Assembly (NCBI RefSeq): GCF_014898055.3 | Contig: NW_023605305.1 | Coordinates: 110,890,734-110,954,733 of the forward strand | Direction of reading: 5' to 3' | Source of the DNA: Talpa occidentalis | Taxonomy: Eukaryota > Chordata > Mammalia > Eulipotyphla > Talpidae | DNA length: 64,000 bases | In this document: positions 1-63,550 of the stretch, one piece after another | How the letters are laid out: every line of letters begins with the position of its first letter | Numbering within the stretch: the stretch's first letter is position 1 | Program-made: the position numbers and the translations under genes | Notes under the pieces: generated by a model | The model's input: the letters and a program-made list of their open reading frames with translations, nothing else | What the model was told of the DNA's origin: nothing | Database searches by the model: none

Positions 1-3000
1 TTATGAGATTACTTTAAAGTCACTTGCTTCTCCATCCCTTTCATTCCTGAGTTACACTGGCTTCTCCCAGGAGTAAATGGCTTTATCACAGGATTGTCCT
101 GCAGATTAGTCCACTAGACCCTCTCGCTCAGGACCCTATGACCCCAAAAACAGTTAGAAAAAGAGAAAGAAAGGTCAAGCTTTATGATAATTACTGCTCC
201 AACTTCACCACCCTGGAAGCCTTAGTCTGTGTTTCCCAGTACAGCTTATACATTGAGATTCGTTAAAAAAAAAAAAAAAAAAGTATTGATTACTACAAGT
301 AGCACAGCAGTGTGTGCATAATATTTGGATAGTCCTGCAGCAGAGACCCTGCATTTGTAAAGTGAGGTAATTACTGCTGGGCAGCATTTGTACTTTATGG
401 ATCTTGTTATAAAAAAATAAATAAATCACTACTGTGAATTTACTACCATGTAACCTTGTGGTCCCAATCCGTTGTACATGCAATAGAGCTCTTCAGCCCA
501 GGGCACAGTTCTTGAATGCTATTCAGTGCTAGAGTGAACCAAGCTCCTTTAGACACTGCTTTGAAATCACCCCATTGAGCTTTTATGACTAAGTGCTCAG
601 AAAATTCAATTTCTGATGTTTTAACAAAACATTTTGGCTAAAAAGGGAGAGAGGGGTCCTAATGTATTTATCAGGTCGTGAGTGTTAGGCAGTTCTAGAA
701 TGTGAATTCCTTGGAGGAGGTAGGCATTGTCTCAATTTTATAGGTGAGAAAAAGGATAATCAGAGAAGGGGGGACTTCCCCAAGTTCTCACTGCTGGTAA
801 ATGGAATTTTATAATCCAGTGTTTGACTCCAGCCCCTCAGTCACTCTACCTGGAAGTAGGAGCTGAGTGATTTAGCATTCGGGGATGTGAAGGAGGAACT
901 TGAGACACTTACCCTTCAACCAGAACCTGGGGTGGGTGCCTCCCTGGAGCTGGAACTGCACCTACCCTCACACCTTGAGTTTGCACTAGTAGTCAGGCCC
1001 GAGGGTGCAGGGGAACCTTCTCTGTGCTGGTGGAGCGCTCAGGATTTTCAGTGTAAGGAAGTTGAGATGCCCCTTCCTCTCAGAAACCAGTCCTGCAGTG
1101 TTGCCTCTGTTGCAGGGGGCCGTAGTGCTCCCCCTTTGCCCTCTGTCCCCACCTTAATGGCTTGCATAGGTGGGCACCTTAGACCTGGGATCCAGGGGCT
1201 TTTGCAGGACCTGACCTGGCCTCCTCCTGGCACTGTGGCAGCTACATGCCCCAGACGCTTCCCAGGGCAGGGTGGGGGACAAGGGCTGCCCGCAGGCCCG
1301 CCGGGGAGTTTTGTAACTGGACTCCTGCCTCCAGCCTTGACGCGCGTGTTCTCAGCCTGCCTGTTGCCTCCCAGTGTTCTTTCCACAGTTGCCTCGAGTT
1401 TTCAGAACAGGCATAAATTAGGACTCTGAAAACACCTTTTCCTGGGCTGGTGTCTTAGTTCAATTGGGCATAAACGACCTTTTCCTTTCCTGCTCTTTGC
1501 CTGAGGTGGAGGGCAGGAGAGGCCGGACACTGCCCACACCTCTCAGCACGGCGACTCGTCAGAAACTGGGGCACATGTTCAGAATGTAGATAAGACAAAT
1601 GAAACTGTGGCATAAAGTCAGATTTTCCGATCCTGGGAGTCCTTGTCTCCTACTTAGATAACCCAATTTGATTTGTTTCTCTTATAAAGTAAATGTCTTT
1701 AATGCATCCTTTCAGCATCTCTCCCGCACACCCTTTCTAGCACCTGAAGCAGCAGCGACTGGTCCCTTCCCACGCAGCTCTGAGAGTCCGTGTCTCAGCC
1801 GGCGAACGTCGATGTTTGGCCCTTGTCTTAACTAAAACCACCTTTTAAGTTTGGGGACAAATGTGACAGATTCCAGGATTTTTTCTTAAAAGTGCCTTTG
1901 GCACGTCTTTTGGCACTGAGATATTTGGATAAAAATGTTTGAATGTACAGTCGTCTGGTTTGTGTTCACTTACAGTTATCCGTCCTCGGTGGACATGAGC
2001 GTTCCCTCTGAGGGGCTCATAGTATAGGGGTGCTGAGACCCCACCCCCGCCTTGGGAAGCTTCATCTGTGAGGACCAGAGACTGTTGCTCAGGGAATCAG
2101 TAACGGGCCCCGGGCAACAAGTAACGGGTAACAAATCTGATCAGCCCGTGCTGTAGGGAGTTGAGACAATTGCATATCATCTCTGTTCTGGGGGTCGGGG
2201 AAAAGAGGAGGCAGTTGCTTCATGTCTGCCAGCACCCCTTAACTAAAGAAATAATGGGATATATGCTTTGTGTTGACCATTATCCTTTTAAAAAAAAAAA
2301 AAGGGAGCCCCTGATCCAAACTTTGGCCATAATTTCTTATTTTTGTAATCCCTTTTCAAAATTTTAATTAAATAGCAAACTCCTTTGAGACCGCTTGGTT
2401 ATGACATGATTAACTAAATTTGATTCCCAAGAGGCGGACCACGCAGGCACCAGCCAGGATGAGGGCAGGGTGAACTTGGCCCAGCCTGGATGGCCACTTC
2501 ATCAGCAAGGGAGGCCCAGAGGGGCCTGGGCCAAGTCTTACTCAAGAGTTTGACAATCATCTTTGTATTGAAAGAACTGTATGCTTCTGGGTTTAGAATC
2601 CAGCATCGACCCAGAAAGGTCAGCAATGAGGCCATCTGTTTCTATCTGATGGGGTCGTAACCTTTAGTGCAAAGATAAGGGGTCTTGGGTGCTCTCTCTC
2701 CTTCATTCAAGCTGCGCTTTGCAACCAGGAGGGGCAGATCTGCCTCTGCTCAGAGTCCCCCTGTGCATTTGACCAAGTGTGAGTGTGATTTCCTGCATAA
2801 AGTGGGTCTGGGCTTTGTCGAGACATGTCAATCATGTAAAGGTATGAATTGCCCCCCAGCCACCTGCACAGGTGCGTTTACATACATCCACAAGGTGTGT
2901 GCTATGAAAACTCTTCTGGTGTGACAGCAGTGACAATGTTAGCGCCTGCAAGGGAGGTGTGTACCTGGCATTCAAGTTACTTTGTTCCCTTTGGGACTCT

Positions 3001-3110
3001 CCCCCCGCCCCATCCCAATTAACTGTAAAACATTTTTCACATTTGTTACATATTTTATACTGTAAAACTTGGAAAATAAATTGAAGTTCCAAATTGCCTT
3101 TTGATTTTTT
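1..3110 (+). other. VANGL1: Probable VANGL1 3' UTR
   Basis: No protein match is visible in this stretch. In mammals VANGL1 lies downstream of CASQ2 in convergent orientation, with its long 3' UTR ending a few kilobases from the CASQ2 end. A canonical AATAAA at 3075-3080 is followed by a T-rich stretch, a good cleavage signal. A MIR-like fragment lies near 710-835. Assignment rests on synteny, not on sequence I could compare. Confidence 0.4.
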
Positions 3111-6100
3111 TATGTCATTATTTCAGTAGAGAGTTTTATGTTTCACGGAACATTTTCACTTTTGTGGAACTTTGATATCCCTTTAAAGACACAGCTGGTC
3201 CAGTTTCTGTGAAAGGCAAGGCAGTCGTAGTGATTGAGTGGGAAAGTAGAATTGCCATAGTAATAGGAGCTTGGTTTGCAATCATTCTGTGATCAAGAGA
3301 ATGTCTTAAAAGAATAGGTTACCAAAAATTAAAATTTTAGCCTCTAAAACTTGTAGAAGAAACAGGCCTTTGGAGTAACCTAGCCGGTGAGAAAAGATCT
3401 GTGAATCAACTTAGCAGGGAGGAAAGCGTCAGACCCTGCATTTGTGAGGAGTGAATATGATATTATTTCTGTGAGTGGTTTGTGCATCCATTTTAAATTA
3501 TTGACTTATTTTAGATAGGTGTTTTTAAGAGAACCAATTATTTGACAAGGAAATGCTGGAGCTTGCCTTCTGCTTCTCTCAGCTATCCTGTCCCTGAAGA
3601 GAGCCCTGATATACAATCAAGTGTCTGCCTCTTGTGTGGACATAGACGGGAGACACAATTGAGCTGAAGCTATTCATTGTATAGATTATCGAGAAGCTCT
3701 TTCTCTGGGCTCTCAGTGAAGACGTGCACAATTCGTGTCTGCACGAGCAAAGCTTACTAGAGACAAAATTAAAATCGTGCAGATGTAAACCAAAGACCTC
3801 TTTTTCGTTCATTACCCATGATACAGCTATAGAACTCTGGGGGAATTTGGGGAATGCCAGACAAACTATCAGAGGAGGGAAGCTGAGTGAGGGTTACTAG
3901 GAGGGGACCAGTTAAAGTCATTGCCTGCTCACCCAGTATGGAGACAGGGGCCGTGGGTAGGAATGTGGGGGTGGGTGGTGACCCCACTCAGGACAGGCTG
4001 CTCTCTCCTGCTGGTGTCATTGTGTGAGCGTCTTATACTCGAAAGCTAGTGTTGACGTGAATAATCCAAAACTCTGACTTTCTGGTGTGTTCTTTGTATT
4101 TACATCTGAGTGTGTTACTGTGTATCTGAAAACTCACAGTATTTCAGATAAAATGGTGCATTTGTGGAACTGACAAGCACTTTAAACCTTATTTTTCTAA
4201 CGTCTTGCTCAACTCTTTTATCTTAAATCATTTTTGTGATCTGCAGGTGGTAACAAGCTTTAAGTGCCCATTGATTGACTCTTTGATCAAATGAATGAAT
4301 GAGCATCCTCAGTGCTCAAATTACTGGCTATAACCTAAATCATATAGAACTATTTTAGTTGCTAAGGTTATCATTATCGAGTCTAGTCTTAGAGAATTGT
4401 AATCTTAACTGCTCTAAAGAGTTCATACCAGATTAATTCAAAAGAGGCCCTTAATTCACCTTGCAAACATTTGAGTCTGTAGATGCATTAAAATAAGTGA
4501 ATTGACATGTAGATGGGTGTGTTTCTCCTGTTCCCAGGGAGTAGAGCTTGTTCTTCTGTCCTCTGGGACACTCAGCTTCTCATCGTAATGGCTGTCTTTC
4601 TGGGGGACAGTGCTAACCCAAAGTGAGGGAGGATCCTCCCTGGGAAACTTTGTCACTGAGCCAAGGAGATTGTGTTTCTATTTTTTTAGCAATTGTCTAT
4701 CCTAAGCAAATCTGAGCAGATCACATCGTGTTACCAACAATTTCTTGGCATTAGGTTGACTTTTGATAATCACTAATGTGTTCTTAATTGTACTAATAGC
4801 TGTTAAATGAGCTTTGCATAGGACTTAAAGAGTGTTTAGTCAGAGAAGATTTATTAAGTACCTATGACACTGAAAATAAAGCAGAATCAGCTGGTCTTTT
4901 ACCTCAGGTTAAAAAGAGGAAAGAGGCATCCATGTAAAAGTACAATAAATTGTAGGTTCTGCAAGTGAGCTGTGTGCAGTGAGGGTTCGGTCGAGGAAGT
5001 GGCCAAGTTGGGGCAGGACTAGAAAAAGTCAGAGTCTTATATTTAAGAGAATTGGCAAGTTTGTCAGACAAGCCCAGGTGGGAAGGATAGGCATTCTAGT
5101 GTATGGAAACAGCATGAGGCAGAGATTGAAGGCATTGAGTACTGAGTCAGCTTCGACCAGCTTCAGGTTTTAAGAGTAGAGGGTAAGCGTTTAGTATGTC
5201 ATGAGCACTGAGGCTGGTCCTGCCAACCTCTGGTGTGCTACAGAGGACATTAGTTTTGCTCCATGACAGAGAGAGACTGCTCCCCATCTGACTTCTGCTG
5301 AGACAACAGCTGGATGCCACAATCCCAATGTGTAATTTGGATGCTCTGATTTCAAGATGAACACTCCCTCTCTGCAGAAGGAGTCACCCTGGCCAGTCCA
5401 GGGCTTTTATGATTCTTAAGCCTGGATGCCAGCAGCATCCGCTCACTCCACTTGGCTCTCCCCGCAGGGAGCGGGAACACCTCGAGGACCCTTGGTTTAC
5501 AAGACCTGCCTACCCTGCCCCCCCCCCAACCTCATCACCGCAGCCTGGACTCTGTATTTCGCAGTAAAACCCTTTCCATTCCTGGCCTGCTCTTCGGTCT
5601 CTTAGTCTTTAAAAAAACAACGTAAACAGCTATCACCGTAGAGAATGTCAGGCATGTGTGTGGTGTGGTGTGATTCGTTTCTCATTTGAGAAGGGCTGCA
5701 GCACAGGCTGGGAGAGCTGTCTGTCAGAAAGTAGCGGCTGCCGTGGAGAGTGTGGAAGCCTTGCTGGCCCAGCAGGAGGAAGGGAGGGAGGGAGGACAGG
5801 ATTGTTCCTGGGGGACGCAGGAGTGGGAGAAATAAAATGGCTCCATCCTTTCCGACTGGCACACTGTCAGATGGGGACACTGCTCCCCCACTCCTCTGCT
5901 TTGTGCAAAGGGACCTTGTCCTCCATCCTGCTGGCCTTCGCCCATCCTCACTCCTGGCCTGACAAGGAGCGAGTCGCCTGCTTCTTGAGCAACAGCCTCT
6001 GTTCGTGTCACACAGGATCGTCAGAGTGTGGGGTCCAGACTTTCTCTCCTGCCTGGACATTCCTCACGGCTGAGGGAGTGGGCTGGGCCTCTCTGCACGC

Positions 6101-8238
6101 CCTTGGGAGGCCTGCCCTGGAGGCAGGAAACTGGAAAGCCATTCTCCAATCTCTTGTCTCCAGATGACCCCCAGATGACCTCTTTTCTGTAATATTGGAG
6201 AGGCTTCTGACCACTGACTTTTGAACCTTATTTCTCAGTTGTTCCAGAGAGGTCTCAATCAGGAAATTGAGATCTCAGTGACTTTGTAAAGGCACGCTCA
6301 AGTCCCAAAGTTATGCAGATCTGAGGGGCCTGTGGGGCACCCCAAGGCAGCTGGCCAGAGAAGCAGTGGAGTGAGCCATTTGGAACTCAGGAGAAGCCTG
6401 GTAGGGCCAGCTGGAAGCCACGGGCCAGAGGAGATGACCTGGGGTGGGAAGAGCAGCCTGGCTGGGGTCAGTCCTCAGTGACTCTTTAAAAAGCAGATTG
6501 CTGGGCCTTAGCTCCAGAGATGGTGGAGCCATAGGTCTGGGCTGCTGTTTTCTAAAATAAACTCAGATGTGATCTGACACTCAGAGCAGGATGGGGAAGC
6601 TCTGGTGGGAGTACTGACCCGCCAGCTCTCATAAGGGATGTGTGTGTGTGGGTCTCCCAGGGTTGATCAGCAGCTGTCTGATGTCATGGGTTTCCAGGTG
6701 ATACAACAAGGTCCCAGATAGTGCACAACCTTCTTGCTCAAAGACAAGCTCTTTCAAGATATGAGATAATTTAAAGAAAAACTCTGCGAATGGCTGTGCA
6801 TTCTTATAACACGGTGAATTTTTTCCAGCAGGATGGCCGGGTTTTGCATTCTAATTAGCTTACGTGTCCAATACTGTTAAGCTGGTGATGGTCCCCAGAA
6901 TGAAAGAGCAAAGGGGACCTTGATTTAAGTAGAAAAAAGGATCATGGGAAATTCTAGATGGACTTCGGTCTATCTCAGAGCAAGTGAATAATCCCTTTGC
7001 TTAATTAAATGGGTTTCATTTGCTTTAAATTCTTAAGTGTAAAGATGGGGTAACACTTGCACCCCTTTTAAGTATTGGGTGACTTTGAAAATGACTTGAG
7101 CCCTCTGTGACTTGCTCAATGTCCTCATCTGTAAAAGCAGGGATAATAACAAGACCCAGGTCGTGAGATCTTTGTACAGGTCAGATGAGCTAAGGCATGT
7201 GAAGCTAAGGCTGGTTCCTCAGGTGCCCAGCAAAGCATAAGTATCAGCCTAAAAAAGTTTAGAACAAGAGCCGAACAGCACGACCACTGGCAGACAGTGC
7301 CTGCTTCTACTTGGTGCTAGAAGCTTCTAACACAGGAGCACTGTGAAATGATCTAAACTTAATACTTATTACTCAGACCTCTGAGAACAAGGGAATTTTC
7401 TCAGCTGGGAAACAGACCACTTTCATGATGGACCACATTCCTTGGCTGTTTGAAAGATTAGCTTCAAAGATTGCTTTGAAAGTTTACCTCCCAAGAGCTT
7501 AATTGAGGTGTGGTTGGGCCTGGCTGGATACAGCACAGTCCAGCTTGGAAGTGTTTGCCTTGATTTAGGGTGGGAGAGGGAGGAAGTAAGTAAAGAAGCC
7601 TTGTAAGCATCAATATTTGACAGTGCTGGGGGGTTATAGTTATTCTAGTGAATCAATTATTCATCTATCAATTCAATGCATATCTACTTTGTGCTAGTTA
7701 CTGAGAATACACAGATAAGTAAACTCCTTGGCTCCTATCATTTAGTGAAAAAACAGGAATGCAAACTAAGTACAACTTAAATGATAAGTTTCATGATTTG
7801 GGATCTGTATAAAACACTGTGGGAACAGATGGGAGGGGGCACCCTCAGATCTCCTATCATTTCCAGTCTGTAGGTTTTTCCACTTTGCTGATGGTTTCTT
7901 TTGCTGTATGAGGCCCAAAATGGTGCTCCGTGAAGAAGAGGAGAAGCAGTTTGCAGGGGACAGTAATGAGGTCAGGTTTTGTTATGTTGTTTGAAGTGCC
8001 CGTGCAACATCCAAACCAAGATGTCCTGAGACAGTCGAAGGAGTTGTTCTAAAACCAAGAAGCAAAGGCAAGGCGAGAAAGCCCCATCTTGGAGGTCAAG
8101 TGCACTTAGGTGGTAAGTGATGGACATGAATGATACTACCTTGGAAGAGTGCACAGATCTTCCTCAACTTATGCTGGGCTTATGTCCAATAAATCCATTG
8201 AATTGAAAATATGGTATGTCAAAAATACATTAACCCCC
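3111..8238. other. Intergenic or distal VANGL1 3' UTR; no gene seen
   Basis: No coding exon recognised. Further plus-strand AATAAA hexamers occur at 4875-4880, 4944-4949, 5831-5836, 6556-6561 and 8188-8193, any of which could end a longer VANGL1 transcript. In human the gap between the two genes is about 1.8 kb, which would favour a distal end near 6.6 kb here. MIR-like sequence lies at about 7085-7260 and an L2/MIR3-like piece at about 7640-7800. A C-run lies near 5516-5527. Confidence 0.4.
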
Positions 8239-8502
8239 GGGCCTCCCTGGTGGCGCAAGGGGTTAAGATGCAACCTATGAAGCTATCCGCAGCCACTGCA
8301 GCGCGAGTTTGATCCCTGGCCAGGGAGCAAACCACATGGCACAGCAGACCTCTCCTGACTCGCCCACTGCTCCCCTCAGCAGTGTACTTCAATCAGTCTG
8401 CCTGTTCTGTTCCCCACTCTGTCTCTGGTGAATCCTCTCACCCCCTGCATCTCTGGCCTGTACCCCAGTTCTTGTATGCATAAAAATAAAATAAATCTTA
8501 AA
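8239..8502 (+). mobile_element. Vic-1-like tRNA-derived SINE
   Basis: Starts GGGCCTCCCTGGTGGCGCAA, keeps box-B-like GTTTGATCCCTGGCC and ends in TATGCATAAAAATAAAATAA with an A-rich tail. Imperfect target duplications flank it (about 8221-8236 and 8503-8519, AYATTAACC core). Four other copies in the window share the same body, with diagnostic CAGCAGTGTAYTTCA and CTCTGGTGAATCCTCTCA. The family resembles the camelid SINE Vic-1. Confidence 0.85.
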
Positions 8503-8519
8503 AAAATATATATTAACCT

Positions 8520-9042
8520 ACCAAACATGAGAATTTAGCTGAGCCTTCCTGGAATGTCCCAACCATTAGGTGGCTGTTAGATTAGCTAACAGTTGGGCAA
8601 AATCATCTAACACAAAGCCTATTTTATCATCAAATGTTGAATAGCTCACATCATTTGTTGAGTGAAAAGACAGTGTATTTGTTGTTACCCTCGTGATCTT
8701 AAGGCCAAAAGGGCGAGGCTCACTGCCCAGCATCACGAGGGTACTATCCATATGTCACCAGCCTGGGAAGAGATCAGAATATAAAACTGGAAGTGTGGTT
8801 TCCACCGAATGCTTTCACATCATCATAAAAGTCTAAAGATCTAAGTTGAATTATCTTAAATCAGGGGCTGTGTCTGTGTAGAGTGGAGAGATTCTGTGAA
8901 ACACATATATTTAAAGAGCAGGCGGCAGAAGAAGAAGAAGGACTAGAAATGAAAGCAGACAGGACAGGAGTCTAGAGAATGACAGGATCAGAAAAATCAA
9001 GAGAGGATTTTCAAGATTAGTCTCAAAATTTCAAAATATGAG
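8520..9042. other. Intergenic spacer between SINE and CASQ2 3' end
   Basis: No gene or recognisable repeat. If the CASQ2 transcript used a more distal cleavage site, part of this would be 3' UTR. Confidence 0.5.
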
Positions 9043-10153
9043 TTTAATGGTAGAGTTAGTTGACTACTATCCCATGAAGGATTGTCTTATTTTCAAAGAA
9101 TTTGTAGTGTCTCACCATGTGTTAAAGGACTGACAAAATAAATTAGAACATTATATTAATGCACACTTAACACTAAGACTACTGAGCACAATATAACTTT
9201 AGAGAGTTCCCAAGGCATTTTGGGACTTTTTTTTCAGTGCCTCGAGGCATCATTATGAATTCTATTGTTGTCCTGGTCAGCTGTGGGAGTGTTGATAAGT
9301 GGAGAGTTAATTGACTTCTGGATAAATCAGTCTTACTCCAAATAGAAAAGTTCACTAGCGGTGACAGGGAAGGGGTGTGCAGGCCCCAGCTCAGAGGAAA
9401 AAGCTAGCTGAGCTGATCAGGTATCTGAACCCTTCAGAAAAAGCTAAAAACCTTTCATCATTTGGCTCCCCCTGCCCCTGTGTGTATTTGCGAGACTTGT
9501 CACTTAGAGGGAAGTTTAGAGAGCAAATCAACTCCCCATCCCAGTATCCCGATAGACAGAAACCATGGTGACATCAATATATGTGTGTTTCAGGGCTGCT
9601 CAATGGCTATCCAATGGTGGCATCTAAGCTGCACTTGAAATAGTAAGTTTAATAATTGAATCAAAAGAAGCTGATTTATAAGCTTGTCTCCTGTTGGCTG
9701 GAGAAGGAACCCTAATTGATGTGGGGGTGATGTGGATTAATTGTGTGTCTTTCTTGGGTTCTGCTCAACAGCTCACTGCCAGTTCTGTTACTGTCATGGT
9801 CCAAGACAACAAGAAGACTTGAGTAGCAGTGCTGGGGATTGTACCCCAGACTGGCCTACCCATGGCACTGCCATGCCCACTGATGGCCTGGCAAAGAACA
9901 AAAGCTTTTTTGACAATCAAGACAGTCAGAATGGGAATAATTCCCCACTGTCCTTGCTGAGTGGGACTAGTGGGTTTAGAAAGGCATCTGCTGATAGTGT
10001 AGCTTCTGATGAGAAAGGGCTGGGAAGACAGACATTGGGAAGGGGAAAGGATTTGACAGGCATGAGCCAGGACTCCTTGCTGCCACCCTGTCCTGTCTGA
10101 CCAGTGGCAGGTAGCGGTGACTCTGTTTCCATCAAAATCACTTCGAGCTGGGG
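9043..10153 (-). other. CASQ2: CASQ2 3' UTR (end uncertain)
   Basis: The 3' UTR must begin left of the TAG at 10154. No canonical AATAAA on the minus strand was found for this stretch. ATTAAA variants lie at 9653-9648 and 9048-9043. The more distal one would give a 3' UTR of about 1.1 kb, close to what I recall for human CASQ2, so it was chosen as the provisional end. No open frame here deserves a call. Confidence 0.45.
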
Positions 10154-61342
<51,189 letters not shown>

Positions 61343-61590
61343 CTGGGAGAAGTTTTGTTTTCCTTTCCAGAAAGATCGCGTGCAGGAAAGAGGACCGGGG
61401 ATTCTAGGGGACGTGCTGAGCCCAGTGGGGAGCAGACCGGCTGGTTTTGTCTCCCCTCTGCCCTTCCCCGGGGCCAAGGACCTGCTGCTCACCCCGGGCG
61501 CAGCTCACCGTAAGGCGGCTCAGGACAGGGGGCGGCTCACACTCAGGCGTGCGTAGGACCAGAGCCAGGCCTGGAGGCCGAGCCCCAGAT
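61343..61590 (-). other. CASQ2: CASQ2 5' UTR (approximate)
   Basis: Sequence directly upstream of the CASQ2 ATG. The frame stays open leftwards from a GTG at 61492, but I see no in-frame ATG upstream of the accepted start. The right limit is set only by the position of the promoter elements beyond 61630 and by the roughly 250-nt leader recalled for human. The transcription start cannot be read from sequence alone. Confidence 0.45.
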
Positions 61591-61700
61591 ACCTCGCATA
61601 GCTCTGCTCAGCCCCGTCTCATCAGGAACTCCATTTTTAGGATGCAGTTGTTTGGGGCTAAAAATAAATCATGCAATGAATAAAAAAGTTAGATAGGACG
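61591..61700 (-). promoter_or_regulatory. CASQ2: CASQ2 proximal cardiac promoter
   Basis: CTAAAAATAA at 61658-61667 is a perfect match to the MEF2 consensus YTAWWWWTAR. At 61631-61641 the minus strand reads CCTAAAAATGG, a CArG-like SRF element with one extra A/T. Calsequestrin-2 promoters have been reported to depend on MEF2 and SRF sites close to the transcription start. Both sites lie 290-325 bp from the ATG, as expected for a leader of about 250 nt. No clear separate TATA box is visible. Confidence 0.7.
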
Positions 61701-63279
61701 CTGTTGAGGGATTTGCTGAGACAGTGGGTCAGGGTGGTGGAGCGGGAGGAGGCAGCGGGAAGAGGGGAGAGTGGGTGCCTGTGAAGAGAGGAGGCCAGGA
61801 AGGTCACAGGGGAGAAATAATCTCAGAGGGAGAAGAGAAAATGAGCGAGAGAACAGGGAGGGTGGCTTGCTGCGCAGAGAAGAGGGAAGACAGAGGCTGT
61901 GCGTTACTCTTCGGAGGTCACCCTGCTTCCTGGCAGCTGCTGGCCCTACCCGCTCTCGCCGGCATGGGAGCAGGCGGGCCCCGGGGTGGACCTCCCGTCC
62001 TGTACCTGCCGTCCCCGACCTCCTGTCCTCTTTTCTTGGAACCCAGCCCACATGCTTCTGCTGATGGGGAGGCGCCAGCCCCCCACAGACAGAGGCAGAG
62101 GCCCCAGTCACCCCAGCCTTCTCTCTCACCATCTGCATTTCTAAGTGAGGTAAAATAAAAGCTCAAAGCTCTTCTCACAAGCCCTCTTGGGTACTTTGCC
62201 CTCAGCCTGTCTTTGGTTTTTACATGACCCGTGTTCATGGTCTTGGGCTTTGCTCTTCTGCAGAGGCAGAGTGGGGTGGGGGCCTAGAGGCCTCTGAGCC
62301 CCACACATCGGAGTTCAGGTCCCCGCCCCTCCCTCCAGGGACTGAGTGAGCTTGGGTGTGCACGCGCCCTCTCTGATTCTCCGTCCCCAGATCGGGTGGG
62401 GGCAGATATGAACGTACGGTGAGGTCAGCAGCAGAGACGGAAGGGTCGGCTGCAAGTGGGTCCAAACGCGGTGACTGTGAGTCTCGCTCCATTCTCACTG
62501 GACAGGGTGGCGCGTCAGCTGCGGTAATCATCTGCCAGTTACGTCCAATAATGTCTGTGACCCGTCTCCTGTCCGTTTTCTCCTTGAACCCAGCAGGCAT
62601 TTGGGGGGCAGAAGTAATTCATGCTCAGAGATGAGCTGAGAGTCAGCAGGATGGGCAACTCGGGTAGTGTGGCTGCCCCCAGGCGGAGGACTCAGCTGTG
62701 TCAGAAACGGCGATCAGGCCCCTTTAACTCCGGGCCACGGCCCTGCAGGTCTGTGGCCAGGTATTTTCTTCCTCCATTTGGAAAAATCAGCTTCGGAAGT
62801 AATGAGGGCTTTGTGAGGCCCCATGCTTGCAGGGACAGAAGGAAAACAGGAGATCAGCGAGTGACCTAGGGGGTGGGACCAGACCCCCATCCTGCAGCCA
62901 GAGGCCCCTGGTAGAGGCAGGCTGATGGGGAGATGGCTCAGGACACTCCATGCGCCAGAAGCCAGGACCTGGAGCACCCGGCGTGCGGCTGCGCCTCATC
63001 CAGGCCTCCCAGAGGTGACGCTTCTGTGCTGGTTAAAGATGGTACCAAGGGCAATCATCCCAGGCCCGCTCAGCTTTCCAGGCCGCTGGAAAGCATATGG
63101 GATCTCAGCTTTCTGTAGAAAACTGGGGAGGGGGGCAGGCAAGATTTCTGAATGAAACAACCTGTTATTTTTTTTTTGAGGTCAGCTTCCCCAAACGGTT
63201 GCCAGTTGTCTCAATCCTCAATCTCATCAAGTTACTTTTATTTAGAATTCGCTCCATTTTTTATCATAAAGTTTGTTTT
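61701..63279. other. CASQ2 upstream flank
   Basis: No gene recognised. Moderately GC-rich, with scattered CpGs at about 62330-62540. NHLH2 is the next gene in this direction in mammals but is not reached here. Open frames have no protein resemblance. Confidence 0.6.
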
Positions 63280-63539
63280 AAAGATTTATTTATTTATGCA
63301 TAGAAGAACTAGGGTACAGGCCAGAGGTGCAGGGGGTGAGAGGATTCACCAGACACAGAGTGGGGAACAGAACAGGTGGATTGTCTGAAATACACTGCTG
63401 AGGGGAGCAGTGAGCGAGTCAGGAGAGGTCTGCTGCCCCATGTGGGTAGCTCCCTGGCCAGGGATCGAACTCGTGCTGTGGTGGCTGTGGATAGCTTCAT
63501 GGGTTGTGTCTTAATACCTTGCGCCACCAGGGAGGCTCC
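63280..63539 (-). mobile_element. Vic-1-like SINE upstream of CASQ2
   Basis: Minus-strand copy with the reversed family start GCGCCACCAGGGAGGCTC at the right end and the reversed tail TTTATTTATTTATGCATA at the left. An imperfect duplication AAGTTTGTTTT (63269-63279) matches AAGTTTTTTTT at 63540-63550. It lies about 1.6 kb upstream of the MEF2 site. Confidence 0.83.
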
Positions 63540-63550
63540 AAGTTTTTTTT

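Noticed and set aside
887..1429. 180-codon plus-strand open frame
   Set aside because: No recognisable domain, proline/leucine-rich chance composition and no splice or start context; it fits 3' UTR sequence better.
8566..8751. Short minus-strand open frame beyond the CASQ2 3' UTR
   Set aside because: 61 codons with no recognisable features or gene context.
61343..61492. In-frame N-terminal extension of about 50 residues on CASQ2
   Set aside because: The upstream limit of the open frame is GTG, not ATG, and the signal peptide directly follows the ATG at 61342, as in other mammals.
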